20,116 nt of DNA from a virus: positions 1 through 20,116 of the IMG/VR virus record IMGVR_UViG_3300030419_001061. One strand, given 5' to 3'. Below are positions 7,039 to 13,819 of the stretch, in pieces. Position numbers and translations under genes: made by a program. The first letter of the stretch is position 1. The number at the start of each line of letters is the position of its first letter. Under the pieces are notes generated by a model, which was not told the DNA's origin, did not search any database, and worked only from the letters and a program-made list of their open reading frames with translations.

Positions 7039-7299
7039 CTAAACTGCGAGGTCTACATTTTGACCTAGGAAACCTAAAGGTGCCGGCTTTGGAGCTCCAA
7101 GCTGGTTATACAAGTAAACAACAACTGTTCTCTGTGTGATAACCTTCTTAGTACGAGCATCTTCAACCGTTTCAACATACTCTACTCCTTGTTTACCGAA
7201 AAATGGAGTCGACTTGTATTTTATTTGGTCCAAAGGCTTCTTTGGTAATGTAGCTCTTTCATCAATTACACTGTAAACATTATCAACTGGACTTATCAT
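7039..7299 (-). CDS. Hypothetical protein, 86 aa, downstream of lysozyme
   Basis: A small protein beginning MISPVDNVYSVIDERATLPK. The frame can be extended five codons to a TTG at 7314, but that start has no SD. The ATG at 7299 sits eight bases from the TAG stop of the lysozyme gene. The pattern of alternating hydrophobic residues (TVVVYLYNQLGAPKPAPLGFLGQNVDLAV) suggests beta structure with a proline/glycine-rich tail. It has no signal peptide and no recognised motif. It could be a small virion or lysis-associated protein because it follows the endolysin, but this is position only. Confidence 0.65.
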   Translation of the reverse strand: MISPVDNVYSVIDERATLPKKPLDQIKYKSTPFFGKQGVEYVETVEDARTKKVITQRTVVVYLYNQLGAPKPAPLGFLGQNVDLAV

Positions 7300-7306
7300 A
7301 TATTTT

Positions 7307-7753
7307 CTACCCAACCGCTTTCATTCTCTCTATAAGTCTATTGGCTCTATTTGGAACTTGTTCAGCCCACTTTGAGTCTAACATTTGAGCAGCAGCTTCT
7401 TGCCAGTTTTCAGCAGCAACTGCCTCTCTGAGTTTCTTAAATTTTTTAAGTCTTGGTCCGCCCAAGTTAAATAACATATTTGCTAGAATCAATTGTACTT
7501 CATCAGGCTTTTCATAATAACCTGGAAATATACCTTCTATTTCTTTTATAACAATTTTTATATCGTCTTCAAATGCTTCAAAAACTCTTTCTGGAGGAAC
7601 TGCAGTTCCAACTTTGTACATATGCTCTGGATCTTTTTTGTTAACCAGATGTCCTATTCCAAACGTTGGTTTACCAAGATGATCTAAGTAGATTGCATCT
7701 ACTCTTCCCTCATCTTCTTCCAATTCAACTCTAAGTTTTACTACATCAACCAT
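7307..7753 (-). CDS. e: T4-type lysozyme (endolysin, GH24)
   Basis: A 148-residue muramidase that cleaves the MurNAc-GlcNAc bond of peptidoglycan for host lysis. The GH24 catalytic set is visible as Glu15 (in EEDEG), Asp24 (in IYLDHLG) and Thr30 (in PTFGIGHL). Each is exactly four residues later than Glu11, Asp20 and Thr26 of T4 lysozyme. There is no signal peptide or signal anchor, so a holin is expected for access to the wall; none is visible here. The ATG at 7753 has AAAGGAA about five bases upstream. A strong hairpin lies just in front of that SD and may control translation (see 7769-7791). An alternative role as a virion-associated lysozyme is possible, but the domain stands alone. Confidence 0.92.
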   Translation of the reverse strand: MVDVVKLRVELEEDEGRVDAIYLDHLGKPTFGIGHLVNKKDPEHMYKVGTAVPPERVFEAFEDDIKIVIKEIEGIFPGYYEKPDEVQLILANMLFNLGGPRLKKFKKLREAVAAENWQEAAAQMLDSKWAEQVPNRANRLIERMKAVG

Positions 7754-7768
7754 GTTATTTCCTTTTGA

Positions 7769-7791
7769 AGGGGCAGAATACCTCTGCCCCT
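7769..7791 (-). promoter_or_regulatory. Strong hairpin in front of the lysozyme ribosome binding site
   Basis: A 9-bp perfect stem (7769-7777 with 7783-7791, sequence AGGGGCAGA/TCTGCCCCT) with a five-base loop fills the gap between hsp20 and lysozyme. On the minus strand it is followed by TCAAAAGG rather than a T-run, so it is a poor terminator. The 3' arm ends CCCCTT, which could instead pair with the AAGG of the lysozyme SD, so two mutually exclusive folds are possible. A TATATATA stretch (7798-7791) precedes it. T4 gene e is known to be translationally controlled by a hairpin at its start; a similar role here is inference. Confidence 0.55.
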
Positions 7792-7800
7792 ATATATAAG

Positions 7801-8277
7801 TTACGCTTCTACAAGAAGCTCTTTTTCTTCTTTTGAAGTCAGATTTCCTAATTCAATCTTTCTAGGTTTCATGGCTTCTGGTATTTTTCTTTCTAATTTT
7901 AGAACCAGAATTCCATTTATGATATCACCTTCAACGACTTCAACATAGTCTGCCAACGTGAATGCTCTTTGAAACTTGCGAGTCCCGATCCCTTTATGTA
8001 CAAAGGATTCTTCTTCCGCACTTTCTTTTTTCTCACCACGGATTGTGATAACATTTTCTTTGACTTCAACATCTAACTCCTCTCTTGTAAATCCGGCAAC
8101 AGCCAATTCTATAGTGAAGGTGTCATCTCCTGTCTTGATAATATTGTAAGGAGGATATGACTGATTATGTGGTTCTAGTCTATGCACCGATTGCAATTGG
8201 TCGAATAGTCTATCAAACCCAACACTAGTTTTGAAAAACGGATCATTGAAATTTAGAGGGAATAAGTGTGTTACCAT
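7801..8277 (-). CDS. hsp20: Small heat shock protein, Hsp20/alpha-crystallin family
   Basis: A 158-residue ATP-independent chaperone of the IbpA/Hsp20 class, which holds unfolding proteins. The alpha-crystallin domain spans roughly residues 35-130. The beta-sandwich signature appears in IELAVAGFTREELDVEVKE, ITIRGEKK and RKFQRAFTL, and a GILVLKLERKIPE strand closes the domain. A PRKIEL tail may serve as the I-x-I/V-type oligomer motif. The frame extends to 8325, but the ATG at 8277 is chosen because AAGGAG lies six bases upstream and the N-terminus MVTHLFPLNF suits Hsp20 proteins. It follows a sigma70-like promoter. Hsp20 genes are a common feature of marine T4-like phages, where a role in virion assembly has been suggested. 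Confidence 0.93.
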   Translation of the reverse strand: MVTHLFPLNFNDPFFKTSVGFDRLFDQLQSVHRLEPHNQSYPPYNIIKTGDDTFTIELAVAGFTREELDVEVKENVITIRGEKKESAEEESFVHKGIGTRKFQRAFTLADYVEVVEGDIINGILVLKLERKIPEAMKPRKIELGNLTSKEEKELLVEA

Positions 8278-8334
8278 TGTATGCTCCTTTCCAGCAAGCA
8301 ATTGTTTACAGCCCACTATTGGCACTGTAATATT

Positions 8335-8363
8335 AATATAAGCCTTTTGCGCTACAAAGTCAA
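8335..8363 (-). promoter_or_regulatory. Sigma70-like promoter for hsp20
   Basis: TTGACT (8363-8358) and TATATT (8340-8335) on the minus strand are 17 bases apart, each one mismatch from consensus. Transcription would start near 8328, leaving a leader of about 50 bases before the hsp20 ATG at 8277. The -35 overlaps the regA stop codon. An additional CCTAAATA box sits further upstream (8389-8382) within the end of regA. This would let hsp20 and lysozyme be expressed independently of the clamp operon. Confidence 0.6.
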
Positions 8364-8761
8364 CGCTTTTTGCCTATATTATATTTAGGTATCAATTCCC
8401 ATTGGTCTTTATCTTTGAATGGAATTATTTTTGTTTGATTCAAAGGTGCAACGGGATTTGAAGTTTGTTCTGGATTTTGTAGTTGAACAAGGCCCCACTC
8501 ACTCAAAAGATTTGCAATGGTGTTTCGCCTTGCTATATCCTCTTCAGAAAAGTTAGTTGGTTTACCGTCTAATGCAAACAATTCTTTAAAATGTACTATG
8601 TAATACTTTTGTTGTTTATGGAGAATGTGGCAGCTTTGATAAAGTGCTCTATTCTTTCGAGATGCTACACCAATTCTAGTTAGTGTCTCTTTAACCTTTA
8701 AAAAATCTTCATCCTGGGTGAGCGTCACCTCGACCATAGAATCAACAGATCCTACGCTCAT
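8360..8761 (-). CDS. regA: RegA translational repressor
   Basis: A homologue of T4 RegA, which binds ribosome binding sites of early phage mRNAs and shuts down their translation. The block DEDFLKVKETLTRIGVA followed by ALYQSCHIL, YYIVHFKE, the EEDIARR region and a C-terminal PKYNIGKKR matches T4 RegA closely. Two starts are possible. The ATG at 8761 has AGAGGA eight bases upstream, overlaps gp62 by 20 bases and gives 133 residues. The ATG at 8737 starts MVEVTLTQDEDF, aligning with the T4 N-terminus (MIEITL), and gives 125 residues against 122 in T4. I keep the longer one for its SD, but homology favours the shorter. The position right after gp62 and before gp43 is that of T4. Confidence 0.93.
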   Translation of the reverse strand: MSVGSVDSMVEVTLTQDEDFLKVKETLTRIGVASRKNRALYQSCHILHKQQKYYIVHFKELFALDGKPTNFSEEDIARRNTIANLLSEWGLVQLQNPEQTSNPVAPLNQTKIIPFKDKDQWELIPKYNIGKKR

Positions 8762-9149
8762 CTTTTGTTCCTCTTAAAACTTTGTTTTTGATTGAATTAA
8801 TTTGTTCAGAGGACAGGACTTTGAGTGCCTGCTCAGCCTTTTTATTACTATATCCATAGTACAACTTTATAATCTCCAAGTCTTCACTATCCTCATTTTT
8901 TACCCACTTAGCAAATCGCTTCTTAGGTCTAACAGTATTTAGAAGAAACTCATATTGGAGAAGATTATCTACATCTGCAAACATATTCATCTGATTAGCT
9001 GCAAATAATGTATCTGGAAAGTAAGATAATGCTTTATTAGCAAAGTATGGTATGTATCCAGCTTCAGCTAACTCATCATTATCTGTTCCACGCATAATGT
9101 TCTTTTTCTTGTGATTTATATCATTTACGTAATCAAATGGATTAGACAT
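8742..9149 (-). CDS. 62: Clamp-loader small subunit, T4 gp62-like
   Basis: A 135-residue protein, shorter than T4 gp62 (187). It shows the conserved core: NKALSYFPDTLFAANQMNM, a loop, then YEFLLNTVRPKKRFAKWVK, which lines up with the T4 segment ending KRYGKWAK. In T4, gp62 forms a 1:4 complex with gp44 and loads the gp45 clamp. The ATG at 9149 overlaps the TauD-like gene by 8 bases and has GGAG six bases upstream. Unlike in T4, gp62 does not directly follow gp44; three genes are inserted between them, so translational coupling to gp44 is lost. Identification relies on the core motif plus its place next to regA. Confidence 0.85.
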   Translation of the reverse strand: MSNPFDYVNDINHKKKNIMRGTDNDELAEAGYIPYFANKALSYFPDTLFAANQMNMFADVDNLLQYEFLLNTVRPKKRFAKWVKNEDSEDLEIIKLYYGYSNKKAEQALKVLSSEQINSIKNKVLRGTKDERRIC

Positions 9150-10023
9150 TATCTACTCCGTGCGCTAGCCTCCACATGAGTCTATCTTGCATTCTATCAT
9201 AAAACCATCTCTTGTGCAATGTGATATCCTGGTCTGACAACACGATGTCACCATCATCCCAATAATGATGATACATATACTCATCTTTAAGTATGTGCTT
9301 AGTAAGATACTCGTGTTCTTCATTAAAGTCAACTCCTGTAATGAATTCATCACGATACTTAAACTCAAATACTTGATGGAAAGGAAAGAACAACCCAGTT
9401 CTTCCATATTTTTCTTGCACTAATGGCCAAACAACATCACGATTGATATGGTCAAGAAAGCTAGGATCATCTGAATAATTACCTCTCTTGTGGCCACATA
9501 TACAATACAACTCTTTATAATATTCTTTCTTCTCTTTAGGTAGATCATCATATGCATCAGCCATATTGAGCCAACTTGTTTTACTACCTTTAGATCCATA
9601 GACACTATACAAAGTAACAAAAGAATGTCTTTGATGATTAGATGCCTTGTTACAATGCCAATCTAACTCTCTATCGTGTCCAAAGAACCCTGTCTGTCTA
9701 CCTTCTATAAGTTTACCTGTAACTCTCATTACTCCTGGTGCAGCACTATAATCTAGATATCTTTGTCTTCTTGTAGGTGATTCAATTCTATCAGCCCAGT
9801 CTTTTCTGGCATCTTCAGAGTTAGGATCTTCATACAAATCTAACTTTGCTGTGTAACCTTCGAGATCACCAATGGTATGACACATTCTCTGTAAGTCTGT
9901 TGCATCTAAGTTTGGATGACCCTTTACAACAACAACTTGGTTTTCAACAAGAAGTTTACCAATGTTCAACAACTCTTCAACTGATGCATTCTTTATACTA
10001 TCTATTTTACATTCAACAAACAT
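9142..10023 (-). CDS. TauD-like 2OG-Fe(II) dioxygenase with an altered metal motif
   Basis: A 293-residue protein with the layout of the TauD/TfdA family. A presumed first metal motif WHCNKAS (His123, Asn125) is followed far downstream by GDIVLSDQDITLHKRW (distal His270) and an Arg-rich segment YDRMQDRLMWRL that should anchor 2-oxoglutarate. The N-terminal VVVVKGHPNLD strand also fits. The usual HxD is HxN here, so iron binding may be weaker or the enzyme may have a different chemistry; read errors cannot be excluded. The ATG at 10023 overlaps the SGNH-like gene by 22 bases and has AAGG seven bases upstream. The substrate is unknown. It lies in the cassette splitting the two clamp-loader genes. 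Confidence 0.72.
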   Translation of the reverse strand: MFVECKIDSIKNASVEELLNIGKLLVENQVVVVKGHPNLDATDLQRMCHTIGDLEGYTAKLDLYEDPNSEDARKDWADRIESPTRRQRYLDYSAAPGVMRVTGKLIEGRQTGFFGHDRELDWHCNKASNHQRHSFVTLYSVYGSKGSKTSWLNMADAYDDLPKEKKEYYKELYCICGHKRGNYSDDPSFLDHINRDVVWPLVQEKYGRTGLFFPFHQVFEFKYRDEFITGVDFNEEHEYLTKHILKDEYMYHHYWDDGDIVLSDQDITLHKRWFYDRMQDRLMWRLAHGVDNV

Positions 10024-11045
10024 TCATCAACCTTATCTTCTATTTCATACGAGAGAGCTTCATGACTATGAGGTCCTTGATGCATACCATCTCTAGCAAA
10101 GTCAGTAAAGTGTGCGGTATTTATTTTTTTTCTGGTAGCTGTCATAGCAGAAGCCATATTGTTATGAGTCATCCATATCAACTTTGCTCCATTAGTATGA
10201 CATAACCAACTTATAGCTTCTTTATGTTTGGTATATCTTAACACAGATGGTTCCTTAGAAAACAAAGACATTCTTGTAAACCAATCCATATCATCTTTTG
10301 ACATATCTGTTTGTTGGTTTCTCATATTAATCATAAGATGTCCTTTTTGAACACTCATGAATAAATTGACCCAGTCACCTAACTTAGGATCAAACATCTC
10401 AGCTCTTGAACTAGCCCAAGGATATGTTACTATAACCATTTCTGGTTTAACTGCACCAATATATCCTTTTAGTATTCTGTAGTATGTCTCAAGGCCTTGG
10501 CCTGGACATCCAAAGTTCAAATACCTTTTCTCTGGCCATTTTCTATTGTGTAGATGCCATGACCACGTCTGTTCTAAATTAACGCCAACACCGAAAGTGA
10601 TAGAACAACCAAGATACATAATACCACCCTGGTCCGAAAAGAAATCCTCCATCTGTCCATTGTCTTGCTTTCTGAATCCATTGTTGTTAAAACTATATTT
10701 TATCTCCTTGTCTTTCCAATGCTCAATCTTAGGACCCATTATTGGATCTGCTAAGTTCTTTGCAAATCTTGACTCTGAGTCTGGAGGTAACCAACTGATG
10801 GTCTTATTCCTCCATTGAAAATTATTTTGTATAATATTTTGTGGAAACTGACTTCCGTAATTGAAAGTCCAATTCTCATCATGAGGTTCATCTATAATAG
10901 GATGAAGATCTATAGCTTGAGCAGTGTTTCCATTGTATTCATTTTTTCTAGTTAGACCAGTATCACCGGCCCATTTCTTCTGTCGATCTGAGTTCTGCCA
11001 ACTCTCCACGCTCTCCCACAGAGCTTTCCTCAATTCCTCGAACAT
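10002..11045 (-). CDS. SGNH-hydrolase-like protein A (paralogue of the 12797-13819 protein)
   Basis: A 347-residue protein. Residues about 140-325 look like an SGNH/GDSL hydrolase: IMYLGCSIT places a nucleophile Ser148 after a beta strand, NFGCPGQGLETYYR supplies the glycine block, and FARDGMH (Asp319, His322) supplies the terminal DxxH. Such enzymes remove or transfer acyl groups, often acetyl on glycans. The N-terminal about 130 residues, ending in YSFNNNGFRK, are shared with its paralogue. It has no signal peptide. The ATG at 11045 lies within the preceding zinc-protein gene (83-base overlap) and no other Met occurs before residue 103. The substrate is unknown; phage-encoded glycan tailoring is a guess supported only by the glycosyltransferase nearby. 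Confidence 0.75.
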   Translation of the reverse strand: MFEELRKALWESVESWQNSDRQKKWAGDTGLTRKNEYNGNTAQAIDLHPIIDEPHDENWTFNYGSQFPQNIIQNNFQWRNKTISWLPPDSESRFAKNLADPIMGPKIEHWKDKEIKYSFNNNGFRKQDNGQMEDFFSDQGGIMYLGCSITFGVGVNLEQTWSWHLHNRKWPEKRYLNFGCPGQGLETYYRILKGYIGAVKPEMVIVTYPWASSRAEMFDPKLGDWVNLFMSVQKGHLMINMRNQQTDMSKDDMDWFTRMSLFSKEPSVLRYTKHKEAISWLCHTNGAKLIWMTHNNMASAMTATRKKINTAHFTDFARDGMHQGPHSHEALSYEIEDKVDECLLNVK

Positions 11046-11181
11046 AACCTTCTCTTCCCATAACTACTAAACATTCACCACAAACTGCATATTCATAATC
11101 TGCTCCTTGCAAACAAACAGCTAACTTATCATTTAAAATTTCACCGTTACATACGTTGCAGATCATATCTTTTATTTCCAT
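10963..11181 (-). CDS. Small zinc-binding protein, two CxxC motifs
   Basis: A 72-residue protein with CNVC (Cys8, Cys11) and CGEC (Cys34, Cys37), the spacing of a zinc ribbon or knuckle. The first ATG (11181) overlaps the gp44 stop region. A second ATG at 11166 (MICNVCNG) starts six bases after the gp44 stop and may be the true start; neither has a strong SD. The last about 27 residues, rich in Glu/Gly/Arg, are read out of frame with the beginning of the SGNH-like gene A, an unusually long overlap for this genome. The function is unknown; small zinc proteins of this type can bind nucleic acid or protein. Confidence 0.65.
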   Translation of the reverse strand: MEIKDMICNVCNGEILNDKLAVCLQGADYEYAVCGECLVVMGREGYVRGIEESSVGERGELAELRSTEEMGR

Positions 11182-12110
11182 TCTAGTTCTGCCATCATTT
11201 CAGTCAAACACGCTACTAAGTTTATCTCTTGATCAGCTACAAATGCAGCTTTATGTTGATAGTCAGCTAGTATTAGTACTAGCTGTGGTATACTATTTGG
11301 CTTCAAGTAGGTAGAACTGTTGTCGTAGATTAAGCGAAAGATAGACGTTGAATCATTGTCGCTATTTAGTCCAACCCACTTACGCATCTCAGTAAAGTTT
11401 TTATCCTTAATATATTGTACCAATGCCTTAAAATTATCATCAGATAATGAAACCAATATACCACTATCAATACTACCTGATACACTATATCTCTGAAGCT
11501 CGTTAAGTACTCTTCTCCAATCAGGAAAGTGCATTTGTAATAGTTCTGCAACTACCTTTTGGTCAGCTTGTATATTGTTGTCTTCTAAGATCTTCATCAC
11601 TCTCTTGAAGAATGATTGTGCCATCTTAGGTTTCTCTTTATTAGGAATCTTGAAATGGATCACACTACATCGAGAATGTAGAGGTTCAATAATCCTATTG
11701 ACAAAGTTACAAGTAAGTATGAAACCACAGTTCTTACTGAACTCTTCCATAAAGTTTCTTAGAGCTGGCTGAGTAGACTGTGCATTAAGATAGTCAGCCT
11801 CATCTAAGATAACATACTTTCTACCACCAGAGAAACTAACCGAAGAAGCAAATGTCTTGATATCATTTCTCAATGTATCAATATTACCAGACATACTACC
11901 ATTTACTACAATGTAGTCAGAGTCTAGCTGCTCAAGCATAGCTTTAGCTACAGAAGTCTTACCGACACCAGGACCACCAGTAAGTAACAAGTTAGGTACA
12001 TTCTGTTGATCTACAAATGTCTGGAATGTCTCTTTAATTTGTTGAGGTAATATACAATCGTCTATCGTCTTAGGACGATACTTCTCGACCCACAAATAAT
12101 CATCACGCAT
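11172..12110 (-). CDS. 44: Clamp-loader large subunit, T4 gp44-like (AAA+ ATPase)
   Basis: A 312-residue AAA+ clamp-loader ATPase that opens the sliding clamp and places it on primed DNA. An N-terminal WVEKYRPKTIDDCI box is followed by Walker A GGPGVGKT (45-52), Walker B ILDEADY (101-107) and the SRC motif HSRCSVI, whose Arg147 is the arginine finger. The C-terminal helical collar domain follows. Size is close to T4 gp44 (319). The ATG at 12110 has AAGGTG four to five bases upstream and lies nine bases after the gp45 stop. It should pair with the gp62-like protein encoded at 8742-9149. Confidence is high from motifs and synteny. Confidence 0.95.
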   Translation of the reverse strand: MRDDYLWVEKYRPKTIDDCILPQQIKETFQTFVDQQNVPNLLLTGGPGVGKTSVAKAMLEQLDSDYIVVNGSMSGNIDTLRNDIKTFASSVSFSGGRKYVILDEADYLNAQSTQPALRNFMEEFSKNCGFILTCNFVNRIIEPLHSRCSVIHFKIPNKEKPKMAQSFFKRVMKILEDNNIQADQKVVAELLQMHFPDWRRVLNELQRYSVSGSIDSGILVSLSDDNFKALVQYIKDKNFTEMRKWVGLNSDNDSTSIFRLIYDNSSTYLKPNSIPQLVLILADYQHKAAFVADQEINLVACLTEMMAELEWK

Positions 12111-12119
12111 ATATCACCT

Positions 12120-12794
12120 TTAAGAGAATTGACTATTAGACTCAACAGCAATCCAGTATGTTATCTTTGGTCCTTGCTCATTGCAAGAAGTAAACTGAGA
12201 TATACCTTTAGAGGTAATCTTACACAGATAATCAAATGCCATCAGCTTCATATTCTCTGCTTTGAATATAAAACTGAAAGTATGATCTGTATCATTACTT
12301 CCAAGTGTTTGTGTATACCTATCAGATGTTGGATCATTACTATTGATAGCTTCAAGAGTTATATTGTCTCTACCACTAATAGCAATCTCTGGTAGCTGCA
12401 TTATGTTAGCTGCTCTCTGAACTGCATTCATCTGATCCCATTTGATTTGTATATCCAAGTCAGGATCAGGTATCTCAATAGATTCCTTCGTTGGAGTAAC
12501 AATCATAGATGGATCTGCAAACGTGTATGAAACACTCTTTCCAGCATCAGAGATTTCCAAGACATCTTCTTTAAAGTTATATGTGGGAGTTTCAAAAAGG
12601 GAAACTACACCCAAAAATCTTGAGAGGTCATAGATAGCTCCATCAGACGGAAACGTATCATCCAATGTAGCTCTAGCCATGATGCTCTTCTGAGGAGACA
12701 TCGTTGCTAATGCATTACCTTTCTTAAAAGCAATTGAAGGATTAATCATAGAAAAATTCTTCAGTATATTCACAGTATCATTACTAAATTTCAT
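12120..12794 (-). CDS. 45: Sliding clamp, T4 gp45-like
   Basis: A 224-residue processivity clamp, nearly the same length as T4 gp45 (228). The N-terminus MKFSNDTVNILKNFSMINPSI and the spacing of the two clamp-fold domains fit gp45. It would form a trimeric ring that tethers gp43 and, in T4, also activates late transcription. The ATG at 12794 has GAGG five bases upstream, two bases after the preceding SGNH-like gene stop. The polymerase in this window ends with a plausible clamp-binding peptide. No catalytic residues are expected. Identification is by overall pattern and by position immediately before gp44. Confidence 0.9.
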   Translation of the reverse strand: MKFSNDTVNILKNFSMINPSIAFKKGNALATMSPQKSIMARATLDDTFPSDGAIYDLSRFLGVVSLFETPTYNFKEDVLEISDAGKSVSYTFADPSMIVTPTKESIEIPDPDLDIQIKWDQMNAVQRAANIMQLPEIAISGRDNITLEAINSNDPTSDRYTQTLGSNDTDHTFSFIFKAENMKLMAFDYLCKITSKGISQFTSCNEQGPKITYWIAVESNSQFS

Positions 12795-12796
12795 AA

Positions 12797-13819
12797 TTAC
12801 CTCATAATGTAGTTAAGTGCCTCTGTCAGAACCTCAGCATTGTGATTGTGAGTCTCTCTTCCATAATGCACCAAGTCTCTTGCAAAGTCATTTTCATGTA
12901 CTTGATGTACATACTTGTTATTGATCAATTGCAAGTCATCATCAACGTCATTCATATCTTCTTCAATAGCATACAACTTAGCACCAACATCATGACACAA
13001 CCATTTGATTGCATCCAATGCTTTATACCATCTAATGTAAGATGTAGCAGTGTGAAAATATTCAATTGTCGCCTCTGAATTCTGTTCTTCAAGTCTTCGT
13101 CTTCCCAACTTATTGATAGATTGCATCTGCCAACAGTTGTGATTTAAGTCCCATTGTTCAGTTCTTGTTGCATGCCAAGGATAAGACATAACAACAAGAT
13201 TGGGTTTGATTTCATAAATGTATCGTTTTAGTATTCTATAGTATGAATCCACACCATAGCCTGGCATTCCCATATTAATATATCTTAGGTCTTTAGTCAA
13301 CTCACAATTGTAGTGAGCTTTGTATGTCCAAGATTCTTTTAGTGGTAAGCCTACTGCCATTGTATGACTATCACCAATATAGATTGCACCTCCAGTTTCA
13401 GAGAGATAGTCAACTGATGAACCATCATGTCTGAATCCTTGTATATTGATAAGATACTCAATTTCTATTGGTTCATCTTGAGCATCTAACCAACCATTAT
13501 CTCTCATCAGTCCTTTTGTATGAGGATCTGACATATGTTTTTCTATATGTCCTAGAGTGTCAGTAGGATACTCTATTGCAGATGTTGGTAAGAATCTACC
13601 AAGAGCTGCCTTCATATTCTTTTGATGTGATGTAGTTTGATTGAATGCAAACATATTATCTGCATATATTCTTTTGTTAGATATAGTCTTCAGAGGACCT
13701 CTCTCAATACTATTATCCTTGATAAGTCTCATTCCAAGCGCTTTGAGTGCTTTGATTACATCCCAATCAACATCATTATTGTACCTATCTGGCTCTCTTC
13801 CTTTTTTCCAGTTAAGCAT
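12797..13819 (-). CDS. SGNH-hydrolase-like protein B (paralogue of the 10002-11045 protein)
   Basis: A 340-residue protein sharing the layout of SGNH-like protein A. An N-terminal domain ends in YLINIQGFRHDG. It is followed by AIYIGDSHT (Ser151, closer to a true GDS motif), NMGMPGYGVDSYYRILKRYI (glycine block) and FARDLVH (Asp315, His318). Both paralogues also share KPxxVxxxYPW and an AIxWLCH helix. It would be an esterase or acyltransferase of unknown substrate. The ATG at 13819 overlaps the glycosyltransferase stop by eight bases. Adjacency to that glycosyltransferase suggests joint action on a glycan, which is inference. No membrane or signal segment is seen, so the product should be cytoplasmic or packaged in the virion. 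Confidence 0.75.
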   Translation of the reverse strand: MLNWKKGREPDRYNNDVDWDVIKALKALGMRLIKDNSIERGPLKTISNKRIYADNMFAFNQTTSHQKNMKAALGRFLPTSAIEYPTDTLGHIEKHMSDPHTKGLMRDNGWLDAQDEPIEIEYLINIQGFRHDGSSVDYLSETGGAIYIGDSHTMAVGLPLKESWTYKAHYNCELTKDLRYINMGMPGYGVDSYYRILKRYIYEIKPNLVVMSYPWHATRTEQWDLNHNCWQMQSINKLGRRRLEEQNSEATIEYFHTATSYIRWYKALDAIKWLCHDVGAKLYAIEEDMNDVDDDLQLINNKYVHQVHENDFARDLVHYGRETHNHNAEVLTEALNYIMR

